A stretch of 64,000 nucleotides of DNA, from the NCBI RefSeq assembly GCF_002205645.1, contig NZ_NIOF01000019.1, positions 1 through 64,000 of the forward strand. Direction: 5' to 3'. Source of the stretch: Roseateles aquatilis. Its GTDB lineage: Bacteria > Pseudomonadota > Gammaproteobacteria > Burkholderiales > Burkholderiaceae_C. This document shows positions 44,032 through 53,051 of the stretch, piece after piece. Below the pieces are notes generated by a model that searched no databases, was not told the DNA's origin, and saw only the letters and a program-made list of their open reading frames with translations. The translations under genes were made by a program, and so were the position numbers. Numbering within the stretch: position 1 is the first letter of the stretch; every line of letters starts with the position of its first letter.

Positions 44032-44523
44032 TCACCACTTGCCGGACGGCACGTACTTGTTGCCGTTGGCCACGTAGCGGTCGATCGCGGCCTGCAGCTC
44101 CTGATGCTGCTCGCAGCGCGAGGAACACTCGGACGCCAGGGCCGCCAGCCGGGCCTGCGCCTTGGGCAGCTCGCCCTTCATCAGGTAGAGCTCGCCCGAG
44201 TACTCCAGCGCGTTGCGATGGTGGGGGTCGATGCGCAGGGCGGCGTCGTAGTAGCGCTCGGACGCGGCCAGATCCGGCGTCGAGCTCTTGCGCAGCGTGT
44301 AGCCCATCAGGTTGTTCCAGTCCGCGCTGCCGCGGTCGTCCACGCGGCGCAGCTCCTTCAGCGCGGCGTCCCACTGGCGGGCGTCGATGGACTTGCGCGC
44401 CGCGGCCAGCGGATCCTTGGCCGCCGCGGGCGTCGGGGCCGGCGGTGCGATGTCCGCGGCCATCAGCTGCATGGAGAAGGCGCCCAGCGCCAGGGCCAAT
44501 GCGAGGGTGGTTCTGCTTTTCAC
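44032..44523 (-). CDS. Secreted TPR-repeat protein upstream of the heme sensor
   Basis: A 163-residue protein from GTG 44523 (AAAGGA upstream). The signal peptide ends at LMAADIAPP; the mature part holds about three TPR-like helical pairs: AARKSIDARQWDAALKELRRVD, DWNNLMGYTLRKSS...ERYYDAALRIDPHHRNALEYSGELYLMKGELPKAQ (consensus residues at usual places). It ends with SECSSRCEQHQEL. It precedes the DUF3365 gene by 77 bases on the same strand and may dock to the periplasmic sensor domain. Confidence 0.8.
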   Translation of the reverse strand: MKSRTTLALALALGAFSMQLMAADIAPPAPTPAAAKDPLAAARKSIDARQWDAALKELRRVDDRGSADWNNLMGYTLRKSSTPDLAASERYYDAALRIDPHHRNALEYSGELYLMKGELPKAQARLAALASECSSRCEQHQELQAAIDRYVANGNKYVPSGKW

Positions 44524-44755
44524 GGGATGTCCTTTCGAGGTGACAGGAGGCCGCGATCGCATGCCGCCGGCGGGATGCCGGCCGGTCGACGCGATCGTCC
44601 ACGGCAAGACATACGGAGCAGCCCGCCGGACGGATGCGTCCGGATCGCGCATCAGGTGTAACAGGGCGGTCCGGCGCGCTTTTTTTTCCGCGGGGGTGCA
44701 TCCAGCCGCACTCTGGCTCCGTAAGTCGTTCCGACACAACCCCAAGGACGTTCCC

Positions 44756-45340
44756 ATGATGCGTAACGCAATCGCCGCCCTGGCGCTGCTGGCCCTGCTC
44801 GATGGCTCCCGGGCGCAGGCGCCCGCCGACACCGCCGGCGCCACCCCGATGTCGTCGGCCGCCCAGGCGGCCGACGACAAGGACATGCCGGCCATGCTGC
44901 GGCCGGCCCCCGACCTGCGACCGGTGCTGCGGCTGCGCGCGGTCGGCGCGCAGATCTATGAATGCGTGAAGAGCGACGGCGGTGGCTGGGAATGGAAATT
45001 CCGCGCTCCCGAGGCAACCCTTTTCGACGCGCGTGGAACGAAGGCAGGAAGCCACGGCGCGGGCCCGTTCTGGAGTCTGGAGGACGGGTCGCGGATCGTG
45101 GGCCAGATGACCGCGTCGTGGAAGCCGTCCAGCGCGGACGCCATCCCCTGGCTGCTGCTGAAGGTGAGCTCGCGCACCGGCGTCGGTGGCCTGGAAGGCG
45201 TCGAGGCGGTGCAGCGCATCAACACGGTCGGGGGCGTGGCGCCGCCGGCCCAGTTGTGCCCCGGCCTGGCGTCCGACCGCACGGTTCGGGTGCCTTACGG
45301 CGCCGACTACGTCTTCTGGAGCGCCGTCAAGCCGGGGTGA
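44756..45340 (+). CDS. DUF3455 secreted protein
   Basis: A 194-residue protein starting at the first of two ATGs (44756). The signal peptide ends near SRAQAP. The body shows the DUF3455 features RAVGAQIYECVKS, WEWKFRAPEATLFDARGTKAGSHGAGPFW, IPWLLLKVSS and INTVGGVAP...DYVFW (in that order). The family is common in Proteobacteria and fungi and has no known function. It is divergent from the TPR gene; a GC hairpin at 45380-45398 follows it. Confidence 0.88.
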   Translation: MMRNAIAALALLALLDGSRAQAPADTAGATPMSSAAQAADDKDMPAMLRPAPDLRPVLRLRAVGAQIYECVKSDGGGWEWKFRAPEATLFDARGTKAGSHGAGPFWSLEDGSRIVGQMTASWKPSSADAIPWLLLKVSSRTGVGGLEGVEAVQRINTVGGVAPPAQLCPGLASDRTVRVPYGADYVFWSAVKPG

Positions 45341-45379
45341 TCCGTCCGCCGCCGGCATGCCGGGGCAGCGCCCCTCACG

Positions 45380-45398
45380 CCCCCCGCGATCCGGGGGG
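45380..45398 (+). terminator. GC hairpin between DUF3455 and PEP-CTERM genes
   Basis: Six C (45380-45385), a seven-base loop and six G (45393-45398) form the stem; GATCC repeats overlap the loop and the 3' side. There is no T-run. Confidence 0.4.
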
Positions 45399-45486
45399 AT
45401 CCGCGGTCGACGGGCCGCCGTAAGTCGACTCGGTGTCCGCTTCGGGGTGGACGTCAGCCCCTCCAACAACTCTTGAAGGATTTCCC

Positions 45487-46182
45487 ATGAAAGACTCTTC
45501 GCACCGTCGGCGCAACGCTCGTCGCGCCGTGTTGTCGCTGTCCCTGGCCGTGCTGGCCGGGACCTCGTCGCTGGCCAGCGCGGCCACCATCACCTTCGAC
45601 ACCGATCCCTTCGCGGGCAGCACGGCCCTGACGACGCCGGGCCGGCAGGTGTTCGCCGGCAATGAGCGGATGTTGCCGTCCTTCAATCTCGCCACCGACA
45701 AGTTCGTCTTCAACCTCGACGCGTTCGCGAGCTATGGCATCGCCGGCCTGAGCTTCCTGAACGCCGCGTCGTCGGGCATCCCCGCGACCGGCTTCAACAC
45801 CATCGTCCTGCAGGACACCGACAACGACGGCAATCCGGCCACGCCCTTCGCGGCCGGCACCGCCGCCAACGTGATCGCGGGCAAGGTCGCCACCGACGGC
45901 GCCGGCTTCTTCATCTATCACAACAGCGTGCTGGACGTGAATCGGCTGGTCTTCTCCACCAACCTCCACGATCCCACCGCCGACCTGAGCGTGCTGGCGC
46001 GGATCACCAATCCGACCGGCGCCGCCTCCATCGCGCAGTTGCCGCTGTTCACCAGCGACAACTTCGTGGCGTCGGTGCCGGAACCCTCGTCGTTCGCGCT
46101 CTTCGGCATGGGTCTTGCAGCCTGCGCCTTCGTCGCGCGGCGGCGCCAGCGGACGGCGGGCGTCGCGCCGACCTTCCGCTGA
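45487..46182 (+). CDS. PEP-CTERM sorted secreted protein
   Basis: A 231-residue protein with GAAGGA upstream of ATG 45487. The Arg-rich signal peptide ends at LASAATITF. The body is a beta-rich exported domain without known function, and the C-terminus has the sorting tail VPEPSSFALFGMGLAACAFVARRRQR, i.e. the PEP motif, a hydrophobic helix and a basic end, recognised by exosortase. Such proteins reach the cell surface in EPS-producing beta-proteobacteria. An intrinsic terminator follows at 46257-46285. Confidence 0.9.
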   Translation: MKDSSHRRRNARRAVLSLSLAVLAGTSSLASAATITFDTDPFAGSTALTTPGRQVFAGNERMLPSFNLATDKFVFNLDAFASYGIAGLSFLNAASSGIPATGFNTIVLQDTDNDGNPATPFAAGTAANVIAGKVATDGAGFFIYHNSVLDVNRLVFSTNLHDPTADLSVLARITNPTGAASIAQLPLFTSDNFVASVPEPSSFALFGMGLAACAFVARRRQRTAGVAPTFR

Positions 46183-46256
46183 GGGGTCTGTTGAGCGGTT
46201 GGTCGCGCGGCCTGTCGATCCGCCCATCCACAGGCCCGCGCCTCGCATGAATGTCG

Positions 46257-46285
46257 AGGGTCCACCGAACAGGTGGACCCTTTTT
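46257..46285 (+). terminator. Strong intrinsic terminator after the PEP-CTERM gene
   Basis: AGGGTCCACC (46257-46266), a five-base loop and GGTGGACCCT (46272-46281), then TTTT. A perfect 10-bp stem with a U-tract, a textbook Rho-independent terminator. Confidence 0.88.
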
Positions 46286-46385
46286 GGCGTTGTCCGGCGC
46301 TGTCTGGCGAGCAGCGTCCGGTGGTCCCGGAATCCGAGGATTCCTCGCGCCGCGCCCCTCGGGCCGCTTGAACGTCTGGAGTCCT

Positions 46386-47963
46386 ATGAAGGTATCGCAT
46401 CGCTTGTGGATCGGCTTTGGTGCCGTGCTGGTCATCATGGTGGCGATCGTCATCGCCGGCATCTGGCAGGTGGAGCAGATCAATGGCGCGCTGCACAGGA
46501 ATGGCGACCTGCATGCGCCGATCCAGCGCATCGCGATCAACTTCCGCGGATCGGCCTACGGCCGGGCCATCGCGGTGCGCGACCTGATGCTGTCGACCCG
46601 GGAGTCCGAGCGCCTGGCCGAGATCCAGGGCATCGACCAACTGGCGCGCAGGTACGAGGACCAGTCCGCCGCGCTGGCGCAACTGCTGCAGCGCGCCGGC
46701 GCCGACGCGACGGTGCGGGCGCTGCATGCGGACATCCGCGCCGCGGAGGCGCCGGCGGTCGCCGCCATGCGGCGCATCGTCGAGGTCGCCGGCGCCGGCC
46801 ATGCCTTCGACGAGGCGGACCGGGCACGGATCTTCGCGGAACTCAAACCGCGCTTCGCGACCTGGCTGGGCGCCATCAACCGGATGATCGAGCACGAGGA
46901 GTCGGAGATGCGGGCGGCGGATGCCGACGCGCGCGCCGCCGCCGACCGGGTGCTGGGCATCATCGGCTGGTGCACCGTGCTGGCGGTGGGCGCCAGCGTG
47001 GCCACCGCCGCCCGCATCGCCCGCGACCTGCTCAGGCAGCTGGGCGCGGAGCCGGGCGAGCTCGCGGCCTTCGCCGGGCTGATCGCGCGCGGCGACCTCA
47101 GCCGGACCCGCTTCGCCGCGGCGGTGCCGGCGGGCAGCGTGGCGGCCTCGCTGGTGGCGATGCAGGGCGGGCTGTCCGGCATCGTCGGCGAGGTGCGCAA
47201 GGCCTCGGCCGCGATCGCCACGCATGCGCAGGCGCTGGCGCGCGGCAACGCCGAGCTCTCCACGCGCAGCGCCACGCAGGTCTGCAGCCTGGAGGACGCC
47301 TCCTCGTCGATGCAGCAGATCACGCGGGTCGTCCAGGCCAATTCCCGGCTGGCGACCGAGGCCGCGTCGGTCGCCGCGCGCGCGAGCGCCGACGCGCGAC
47401 GCGGGGCCGACGCGGTCGGCGAGGTGGTGCAGGGCATGTCCTCGATCGCGGCCAGCGCGACGGAGATCTCGGACATCGTCACCGTCATCGATTCGATCGC
47501 GTTCCAGACCAACCTGCTGGCGCTCAACGCCGCCGTCGAGGCGGCGCGCGCGGGCGATCACGGCCGCGGCTTCGCGGTGGTCGCGAGCGAGGTGCGACGG
47601 CTCGCCGGTCGCACGGCGCAGTCGGCCCGCGAGATCAAGGGGCTGATCGCCGGCAGCGGCACGCGCACGGAGGCGGGCGCCCGGCTGGCGACGTCCGCCG
47701 GCGGCGTCATCCAGCAGCTGGTGATCCAGGTGCAGGAGGTGTCCGGCCTGGTGGACAGGATCCGCGCGGCGTCGGACGGCCAGCGCGTGGGCATCGAGCA
47801 GGTGGGGGGCGCCGTCGTCGGCGCGGACGAGGCCACGCGGCAGAATGCCGCGCTGGTGGAACACAGAGCGGCGGGAGTCGATGAGCTGAAACGTCAGGCC
47901 ACGGAGCTGTCCCGGCTCGTGAGCTGGTTCCAGCTTTCCGACGCGGCGCTGGGCGGACAGTGA
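46386..47963 (+). CDS. Methyl-accepting chemotaxis protein with divergent linker
   Basis: A 525-residue chemoreceptor. Membrane helix 1 is residues 7-28; a four-helix-bundle-like periplasmic domain with many Ala follows, then membrane helix 2 (about 195-212) and a HAMP-like segment. The signalling tip is well conserved ([40 protein letters not shown]). Other stretches deviate from the usual consensus ([34 protein letters not shown]), and no C-terminal receptor pentapeptide is present. It probably interacts with CheA/CheW but its adaptation may be weak. A possible downstream coupling to the ECF gene is suggested by the nine-base spacing. Confidence 0.88.
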   Translation: MKVSHRLWIGFGAVLVIMVAIVIAGIWQVEQINGALHRNGDLHAPIQRIAINFRGSAYGRAIAVRDLMLSTRESERLAEIQGIDQLARRYEDQSAALAQLLQRAGADATVRALHADIRAAEAPAVAAMRRIVEVAGAGHAFDEADRARIFAELKPRFATWLGAINRMIEHEESEMRAADADARAAADRVLGIIGWCTVLAVGASVATAARIARDLLRQLGAEPGELAAFAGLIARGDLSRTRFAAAVPAGSVAASLVAMQGGLSGIVGEVRKASAAIATHAQALARGNAELSTRSATQVCSLEDASSSMQQITRVVQANSRLATEAASVAARASADARRGADAVGEVVQGMSSIAASATEISDIVTVIDSIAFQTNLLALNAAVEAARAGDHGRGFAVVASEVRRLAGRTAQSAREIKGLIAGSGTRTEAGARLATSAGGVIQQLVIQVQEVSGLVDRIRAASDGQRVGIEQVGGAVVGADEATRQNAALVEHRAAGVDELKRQATELSRLVSWFQLSDAALGGQ

Positions 47964-47972
47964 GTGCGGGCA

Positions 47973-48548
47973 ATGCAAGCAAACCAGAATCTTCACGAAT
48001 TGATGGCGCGCGTGGCGCTGCGCGATCGCGCGGCCTTCGAGCAGGTGTATCGCCTGACCAGCGCGCATCTGTTCACCGTGTCCCTGCGTATGTTGAGGAA
48101 TGAGCAACGCGCCGAAGAAAACCTGCAGGAGGCCTACGTGAGCATTTGGCATCACGCGCTGACCTATCGGCCGGACGCCGGCGCGCCCATGACCTGGATG
48201 ATCAACATCGTCCGGAACAAGGCCATCGACGCGCTGCGCTCCCGACGGCCGGAGGACCAGCAGGCGATCGACCTGGACGACGAGGCCTTCGCGGTGCCGG
48301 CCGACGCGGCGGGCGAGCCGCTGGCGCTGCTGGAGCAGAACCTGCGCGAGGCTCGCGTCGGTGCCTGCATGCAGACGCTGTCGGCCCAGCAGCGGCAGGC
48401 CCTCGCGCTGGCTTACTACCGCGGCATGGTCCACACCGAGATCGCCGACGCCATGCACGCGCCGCTGGGCACGATCAAGGGCTGGGTGCGTCGCGGGCTG
48501 GACCGCCTCAAGGCCTGCCTGGAGGCTGCTGGAATGACCTCGCCATGA
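47973..48548 (+). CDS. ECF-type RNA polymerase sigma factor
   Basis: A 191-residue sigma factor from ATG 47973 (GTG 47964 directly after the chemoreceptor stop is an alternative). Region 2 includes FEQVYRLTSAHLFTVSLRMLRNEQRAEENLQEAYVSIWHHA, with the DAEDLVQE-like helix changed to RAEENLQE, then YRPDAGAPMTWMINIVRNKAID. Region 4 includes LSAQQRQALALAYYRGMVHTEIADAMHAPLGTIKGWVRRGL. This is the SigK-like (ECF19-type) class that pairs with RskA anti-sigma factors. The stop overlaps the anti-sigma ATG. Candidate target is the CHRD lipoprotein gene downstream. Confidence 0.92.
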   Translation: MQANQNLHELMARVALRDRAAFEQVYRLTSAHLFTVSLRMLRNEQRAEENLQEAYVSIWHHALTYRPDAGAPMTWMINIVRNKAIDALRSRRPEDQQAIDLDDEAFAVPADAAGEPLALLEQNLREARVGACMQTLSAQQRQALALAYYRGMVHTEIADAMHAPLGTIKGWVRRGLDRLKACLEAAGMTSP

Positions 48549-49273
48549 ACTACGAACGACCCGAATTGATCGAACACCTGGCGCGCGAGTACGTGCTGGG
48601 CACGCTCCAGGGGCCGGCCCGCCGCCGCTTCAAGGGGCTGGCCGCGCGATCGCCGCGCATCGCCGCGGCGGTGGCCTCGTGGGAGGCACGCTTGGCGGTG
48701 ATGGAACAGGCGCCGGTGCTGATTCCACCGCCGATGTCCACCTGGCGCGGCATCGAGCAGCGGCTGTTCCCCAGCCCATCGCCAGCGGCAGCGCGGCGCA
48801 CGCTCGGCGCCGCGCTGCGGTGGCTCGGGGCGCGCGCGGCGGGCGGCGTCCTGGCGGGCCTGCTGGTCGCGGTGGTGGTCGTCAAGTCGACGCCGTCGTC
48901 GCTGGGGCTGGAGGTCGCCTCCGAGGCGCTGCCCGCGAGCTACGTCGGCGTGCTGACCGGCCCCGGCGACAAGCCGTCGGTGGTGGTGAGCTCCAGGCGG
49001 CATGGCAAGCAACTGTCCGTCAAGGTGCTCGCGCCGATCCCGGTCCCGCAGGGCAGCGTCGCCACGCTCTGGGCGATTCCGAAGACGGGCGAGCCATGGG
49101 CGATCGGCACGGTGGCGCCGTCGGGCAAGACGCAGATCGGCTTGCCGGCGGAATCGGAGCAACTCTTCGCCAACGTGAGTCGTCTGGCGATCAGCCTCGA
49201 GGAGGGCGCCGGGCCGCGGCCGGCGTCGCCGTCGGCCTACGTGTTGCAGGGGGCCTGCGTGAAGGTCTGGTGA
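48545..49273 (+). CDS. RskA-like anti-sigma factor
   Basis: A 242-residue membrane protein. The N-terminal 80 residues (LIEHLAREYVLGTLQGPARRRFKGL) form the anti-sigma domain that binds the ECF factor; a single membrane helix is at about 98-117 (GGVLAGLLVAVVVV); the periplasmic RskA C-terminal domain includes LWAIPKTGEPWAIGTVAPSG and ends SAYVLQGACVKVW. The ATG overlaps the sigma-factor stop. Regulated proteolysis of such proteins releases the sigma factor; the signal is unknown. Confidence 0.92.
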   Translation: MNYERPELIEHLAREYVLGTLQGPARRRFKGLAARSPRIAAAVASWEARLAVMEQAPVLIPPPMSTWRGIEQRLFPSPSPAAARRTLGAALRWLGARAAGGVLAGLLVAVVVVKSTPSSLGLEVASEALPASYVGVLTGPGDKPSVVVSSRRHGKQLSVKVLAPIPVPQGSVATLWAIPKTGEPWAIGTVAPSGKTQIGLPAESEQLFANVSRLAISLEEGAGPRPASPSAYVLQGACVKVW

Positions 49274-49421
49274 GGACGCGGCCAGGGGGCGCGCCGGCGC
49301 CGGATCTTGAGCAGATGTGATCGGCGGGTGTCTCCATCAGGGGTGTATCCGTTTCGCCGGTTGCTCCGTATGTCGATGTGTGGCGATCAACGCCTCGCAC
49401 ATTCTTCAAAAGAGCAACCCG

Positions 49422-50615
49422 ATGTCAGATCTTCTTCACCGCCGCACGCTGCTGGGCACCGCGGCAGCCGCCCTGATCCTGTCCGCCTGTGGCGGGAGCG
49501 ACGGTGGGTACGACGGCGGCTATGGCATGGCCATGCCGCCCCCGGCGGCGGTCGTGCTGGAAACGATCACGGCCACGTTGACCGGCGACCAGGAAGCGCC
49601 GGCGGCCACGACCAGCGGCGCGACGGGCACCGCCACGTTCTCCCTCAACCGCGCCACCCGGACCTTGAGCGGCGCGGTAAAGCTCGACGGCCTGACCGAC
49701 CCGACGGCGGCGCATATCCATCTGGGAGCCGCCGGCGACGCGGGTGCCGTCGAGATCGCGCTGAGCATCTCCGCGACGAAGGACATCTCGCTCGCCGCCA
49801 CCGTGTTGACGCCGGATCAACTGGCCAACCTGGACGCGGGCAAGTACTACGTGAACGTGCACAGCGCCGCCTTCCCCGGCGGCGAGATCCGCGGGCAGAT
49901 CGGCCGCGAGGTCTTCACCGCGCAGCTCGGCGGCCAGCAGGAGGTGGACCCCAAGGCCACCACCGCCTCGGGTACCGGCTTGTTGGTGCTCAACCCGCTC
50001 ACCCGTGCGATCAGCGGCAGCATCGAGCTGACCGGCATCACGGCCACCGCCGCCCACATTCACGCCGCCGCGGCGGGATCCAACGGGCCCATCCTGCTGA
50101 ACCTGACGGACCACGGCGGCCACGGTCACTTCACGGTGCCGGACAACACCGTCCTCGCGGCGGCGGACGTGGACACGCTGCGCAAGGGCGGCCTGTACTA
50201 CAACGCGCACAGCGCCGCGTTCCCGGGCGGTGAGGTCCGCGGACAGATCGGGCGGCGGGTGCTGAAGGCGATGGCCGACGGCTCCCAGGAAGTGGTGGCG
50301 ACGCCGTCGGCGGCGACCGGCCAGGCGACGGTCGTCTACGACCCCGTCACGCGCACGATCACCGGCAGCTTCACGGTCGCCAACATCACCGCCACGGCCG
50401 CGCACATCCACCGCGGCGCCGTGGGCGTCAATGGCGCGATCGCCGTGCCGCTGGCGGAGACCACGCCGGGCAGCGGCATCTGGTCGATCGCGGCGAACAC
50501 GGCGCTCGACGCGCCCGGGGCCCAGGCGCTGCTGACCAGCGGCATGTACGTCAATGCCCATTCCGCCGCCTTCCCGGGCGGCGAGATCCGCGGTCAGTTG
50601 AATCCGGCGAAGTAA
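49422..50615 (+). CDS. Lipoprotein with three CHRD domains
   Basis: A 397-residue protein. The N-terminus has twin Arg (HRRTLLG) and a lipobox ending in Cys23 (ILSAC), then a Gly/Tyr-rich linker. Three tandem CHRD (chordin-like) domains follow, each with AAHIH...G and (N)VHSAAFPGGE(I/V)RGQ(I/L), at about residues 45-165, 165-280 and 285-397. CHRD domains occur in bacterial surface proteins of unknown function and may bind metals through the HxH pairs. It lies directly after the ECF/anti-sigma pair, the usual place of a regulated target. Converges with the permease gene. Confidence 0.9.
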   Translation: MSDLLHRRTLLGTAAAALILSACGGSDGGYDGGYGMAMPPPAAVVLETITATLTGDQEAPAATTSGATGTATFSLNRATRTLSGAVKLDGLTDPTAAHIHLGAAGDAGAVEIALSISATKDISLAATVLTPDQLANLDAGKYYVNVHSAAFPGGEIRGQIGREVFTAQLGGQQEVDPKATTASGTGLLVLNPLTRAISGSIELTGITATAAHIHAAAAGSNGPILLNLTDHGGHGHFTVPDNTVLAAADVDTLRKGGLYYNAHSAAFPGGEVRGQIGRRVLKAMADGSQEVVATPSAATGQATVVYDPVTRTITGSFTVANITATAAHIHRGAVGVNGAIAVPLAETTPGSGIWSIAANTALDAPGAQALLTSGMYVNAHSAAFPGGEIRGQLNPAK

Positions 50616-50650
50616 GCCGGCGCGGTCGTGACCCGGGCCCGGCGCCGCGC

Positions 50651-51889
50651 TCACTGCGCCAGGGCGCGCCGGTGCCGCAGCGCCAGCCGCAGGGTCGCGT
50701 ACACCGCCGCGCTCACGGCAAGCGAGTCCAGCGCCGCGACGGGCGTCAGGCTCACCTGCCAGCGCGGCGCGAGCGCGGCCCAGCCGCTGCCGATCGCCCA
50801 GGCCGCCACCGCGTCCCAATGCCAGGCGCGATCCGCCGCGGCGCTCGAGCCCAGCCGCACGTTGACGAGATAGATGCCCGCGATCGGCGGAATCATGATG
50901 CTCAGCCACAGCAGGTAGGGCAGCAGCAGCTGGCTGATGCCGCCCAGCCCCGCGGCGGTGCCGATGGCGCCGGCGATCAGGGCCAGTCGCCCGTCGCTCC
51001 ACCGCGGCGCCAGGGTCTTGCCGACCAGGGTCGCCGCGTAGAGGTTGAAGGTGTTCGTCGACCAGGCCGTCAGCACGACGGTCAGCATCGCCGGCAGGCC
51101 CAGGCCGAGGGCCAGCATGATCTTGATCATGTCCCGCTCGCCGCTGACCAGGCTGGGCGCGCCCGAGAGCACCAGCACCAGCGGGAAACCCAGTCCGTAG
51201 GCGAGCCCCGCGCCCCAGGCCGCGCGGCGGGGCGAAATGGCGAAGCGGCACACGTCGGGCGAGAGCACGGCGCCGACGATCAGCCCGCCGACCACCATCG
51301 AGATGCCATTGCCCAGCGACGTCGAGCCGGTGGCCACGTGGCTCCACAGCCGGTCGACGGCACCGCTGCCGTCGCGCATCGCGGCGCCGAAGGTCCAGGC
51401 CAGCAGCAGGATCTTCAGCGGCGTCGTGAGCGTCGACAGCCAGTTCAGCGCACGGAAGCCCGCCATCGCCGTCGCCGTGGCGAGCACGCAGCCCACCAGC
51501 GACAGCACCCACGGCGGTTGCGACGCCAGCCCCGCGCCCATCGACGCCAGCGCGTGGCCGAGCATGGTCGACATCACGCCGAACCAGCCCAGCACGCTCA
51601 CGCCGAGCACCGCGTTGGCGAGCCTGGCGCCCTGTCGCCCGAAGGCGTCGCCGATCAACTCGTAGGTGGTGCGGCGTCGCAGCGCGCCGGCGGCGCCGGT
51701 CATCGCGGCCAGCAGACCGAGCAGGCCGCCGCCGGCCAGGCAGACGATCAGGCCCGACCTCGCGCCGAAGGCGAAGCCGATCTCCGCCCCCATCACGAAG
51801 GCCGGCAAGGCGATCATCACCGCGAGCAGGATCAGCACGATCCGCCACGCGCCGACCAGGGGAGTCGAGGAGCCGGGGGGATTGGTCAT
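50651..51889 (-). CDS. NCS1-type nucleobase/hydantoin permease (CodB-like)
   Basis: A 412-residue membrane protein with about 12 hydrophobic segments. The start TTPLVGAWRIVLILLAVMIALPAFVMGAEIGFAFG, TTYELIGDAFGRQGARLANAVLGVSVLGWFGV and the central ISMVVGGLIVGAVLSPDVCRFAISPRRAAW identify the cytosine/purine/hydantoin (NCS1/CodB) family. It takes up the substrate across the inner membrane by cation symport. ATG 51889 (GGAG upstream on the minus strand is weak). Last of four genes in the locus; its place beside HyuA-like and DUF917 proteins suggests a cyclic ureide or (thio)hydantoin substrate. Confidence 0.9.
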   Translation of the reverse strand: MTNPPGSSTPLVGAWRIVLILLAVMIALPAFVMGAEIGFAFGARSGLIVCLAGGGLLGLLAAMTGAAGALRRRTTYELIGDAFGRQGARLANAVLGVSVLGWFGVMSTMLGHALASMGAGLASQPPWVLSLVGCVLATATAMAGFRALNWLSTLTTPLKILLLAWTFGAAMRDGSGAVDRLWSHVATGSTSLGNGISMVVGGLIVGAVLSPDVCRFAISPRRAAWGAGLAYGLGFPLVLVLSGAPSLVSGERDMIKIMLALGLGLPAMLTVVLTAWSTNTFNLYAATLVGKTLAPRWSDGRLALIAGAIGTAAGLGGISQLLLPYLLWLSIMIPPIAGIYLVNVRLGSSAAADRAWHWDAVAAWAIGSGWAALAPRWQVSLTPVAALDSLAVSAAVYATLRLALRHRRALAQ

Positions 51890-51956
51890 GGCGGGATGGG
51901 AAGACCCACGAGAAGGGAGGGGAGGCGGGGCAGTCGGCACGACGAACGGCGGGCGC

Positions 51957-53051
51957 TCAGCGCCGGTCCATCGTCAGTTGCTCGACGGGGCGGTAGTCCA
52001 GGTCGTAGCCGAAGGCCCGCGGCCCCACCCGGGCGATGGCGGCCGGCGTGCGCCACTCCGGCACGCAGGGCAGGCCGAGCACGGCGACGCGCAGGCCATA
52101 CCGCACCTGCTCGGCGGTGATGGGCTCGCCCGTCTCCATGTCCACGGTGCAGATCAGGTCCGGCGTGCTGGCCAGGATCCGCTCCTCGCTGCGCGCGACC
52201 AGGAATTCGTTCTGGTAGAGCAGCTCGACGTCCTCGCCGCGGTGCTCGTCCAGGCCGGTGATGCGGGCCAGGCCCTTGCTCCAGCGGCCGTCGATGGTGC
52301 GCTGCAGATCGATCACCTTGCCCTTGAACAGGCAGTGGCCGTCGGTCACGCGCACCAGCTCGGCGACGGGATCGAGATGCCGCTCCCGCGCTTCGAAGAG
52401 CGCCTTGCCGGTGCGCTGCGTCATCGAGATGGAGCCCAGAACCAGGCTCTTGCGCGCCTGGGCCACCGTCATCGAGTACAGCGCGGAGTAGCAGGAGCCG
52501 CCCATCTCCATCGTGAGGGCGCGCACCATGCCCTCCAGGCTTTGCACGTCCACGGTGTCGAGCACCAACCCGTTGCCTTTCTCGTCGGCCAGCGCCAGCG
52601 GCGCCGCGTCGATGCCGTGCAGCGCGCACAGCGTCATGTCGAGCTTGGGGAAGGCGCGCCCCATCGTGTCGCCGTCGACCAGCGGCAGCCCCAGCTCGGC
52701 GGCGACGCTGAACGGGATGACGGAGTTCATGCCGCCCACCTCGCCCGAGAACAGCGCCGCCGCCTTGCGGCCCAGCTTCGCCTCCAGCTGGCGCAGCGCG
52801 AGGACCAAGGGCGCGGTCTCGGCCAACCGCTCCAGCATCACCGTCGGCGCGCCGATCATCGCGACCGAGATGATCAGGTCGTCGTCGCGCAGCTCGTCCA
52901 GCGTGATCAGCCGCGCCGGGCCGTGCGCGCGGATCGCGCGTTGCGCCAGCAGCTTCCCGATGTGGGGATCGCCGCCGCCGCCCGTGCCGTACAGCGCCGC
53001 GCCGATGGCGATGGCGTCCAGGTCCTTCACATCGATCAGGTTCACGCTCAT
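51957..53051 (-). CDS. DUF917 (S-methyl-thiohydantoin desulfurase-type) protein
   Basis: A 364-residue protein spanning both DUF917 domains: LDAIAIGAALYGTGGGGDPHIGKLL at the N-terminus, GGMNSVIPFSVAAELGLPLVDGDTMGRAFPKLDM in the middle and TPDLICTVDMETGEPITAEQVRYGLRV near the end. The family name comes from enzymes that remove sulfur from S-methyl thiohydantoins; many members sit beside HyuA-type hydantoinase genes. Its ATG overlaps the HyuA-like stop (53048-53051). It probably acts with that neighbour on a heterocycle delivered by the NCS1 permease. Confidence 0.88.
   Translation of the reverse strand: MSVNLIDVKDLDAIAIGAALYGTGGGGDPHIGKLLAQRAIRAHGPARLITLDELRDDDLIISVAMIGAPTVMLERLAETAPLVLALRQLEAKLGRKAAALFSGEVGGMNSVIPFSVAAELGLPLVDGDTMGRAFPKLDMTLCALHGIDAAPLALADEKGNGLVLDTVDVQSLEGMVRALTMEMGGSCYSALYSMTVAQARKSLVLGSISMTQRTGKALFEARERHLDPVAELVRVTDGHCLFKGKVIDLQRTIDGRWSKGLARITGLDEHRGEDVELLYQNEFLVARSEERILASTPDLICTVDMETGEPITAEQVRYGLRVAVLGLPCVPEWRTPAAIARVGPRAFGYDLDYRPVEQLTMDRR

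Noticed and set aside
45918-48458. Minus-strand ORF of 846 codons opposite the chemoreceptor and sigma genes
   Set aside because: Antisense shadow; spans unrelated genes and a terminator on the other strand.
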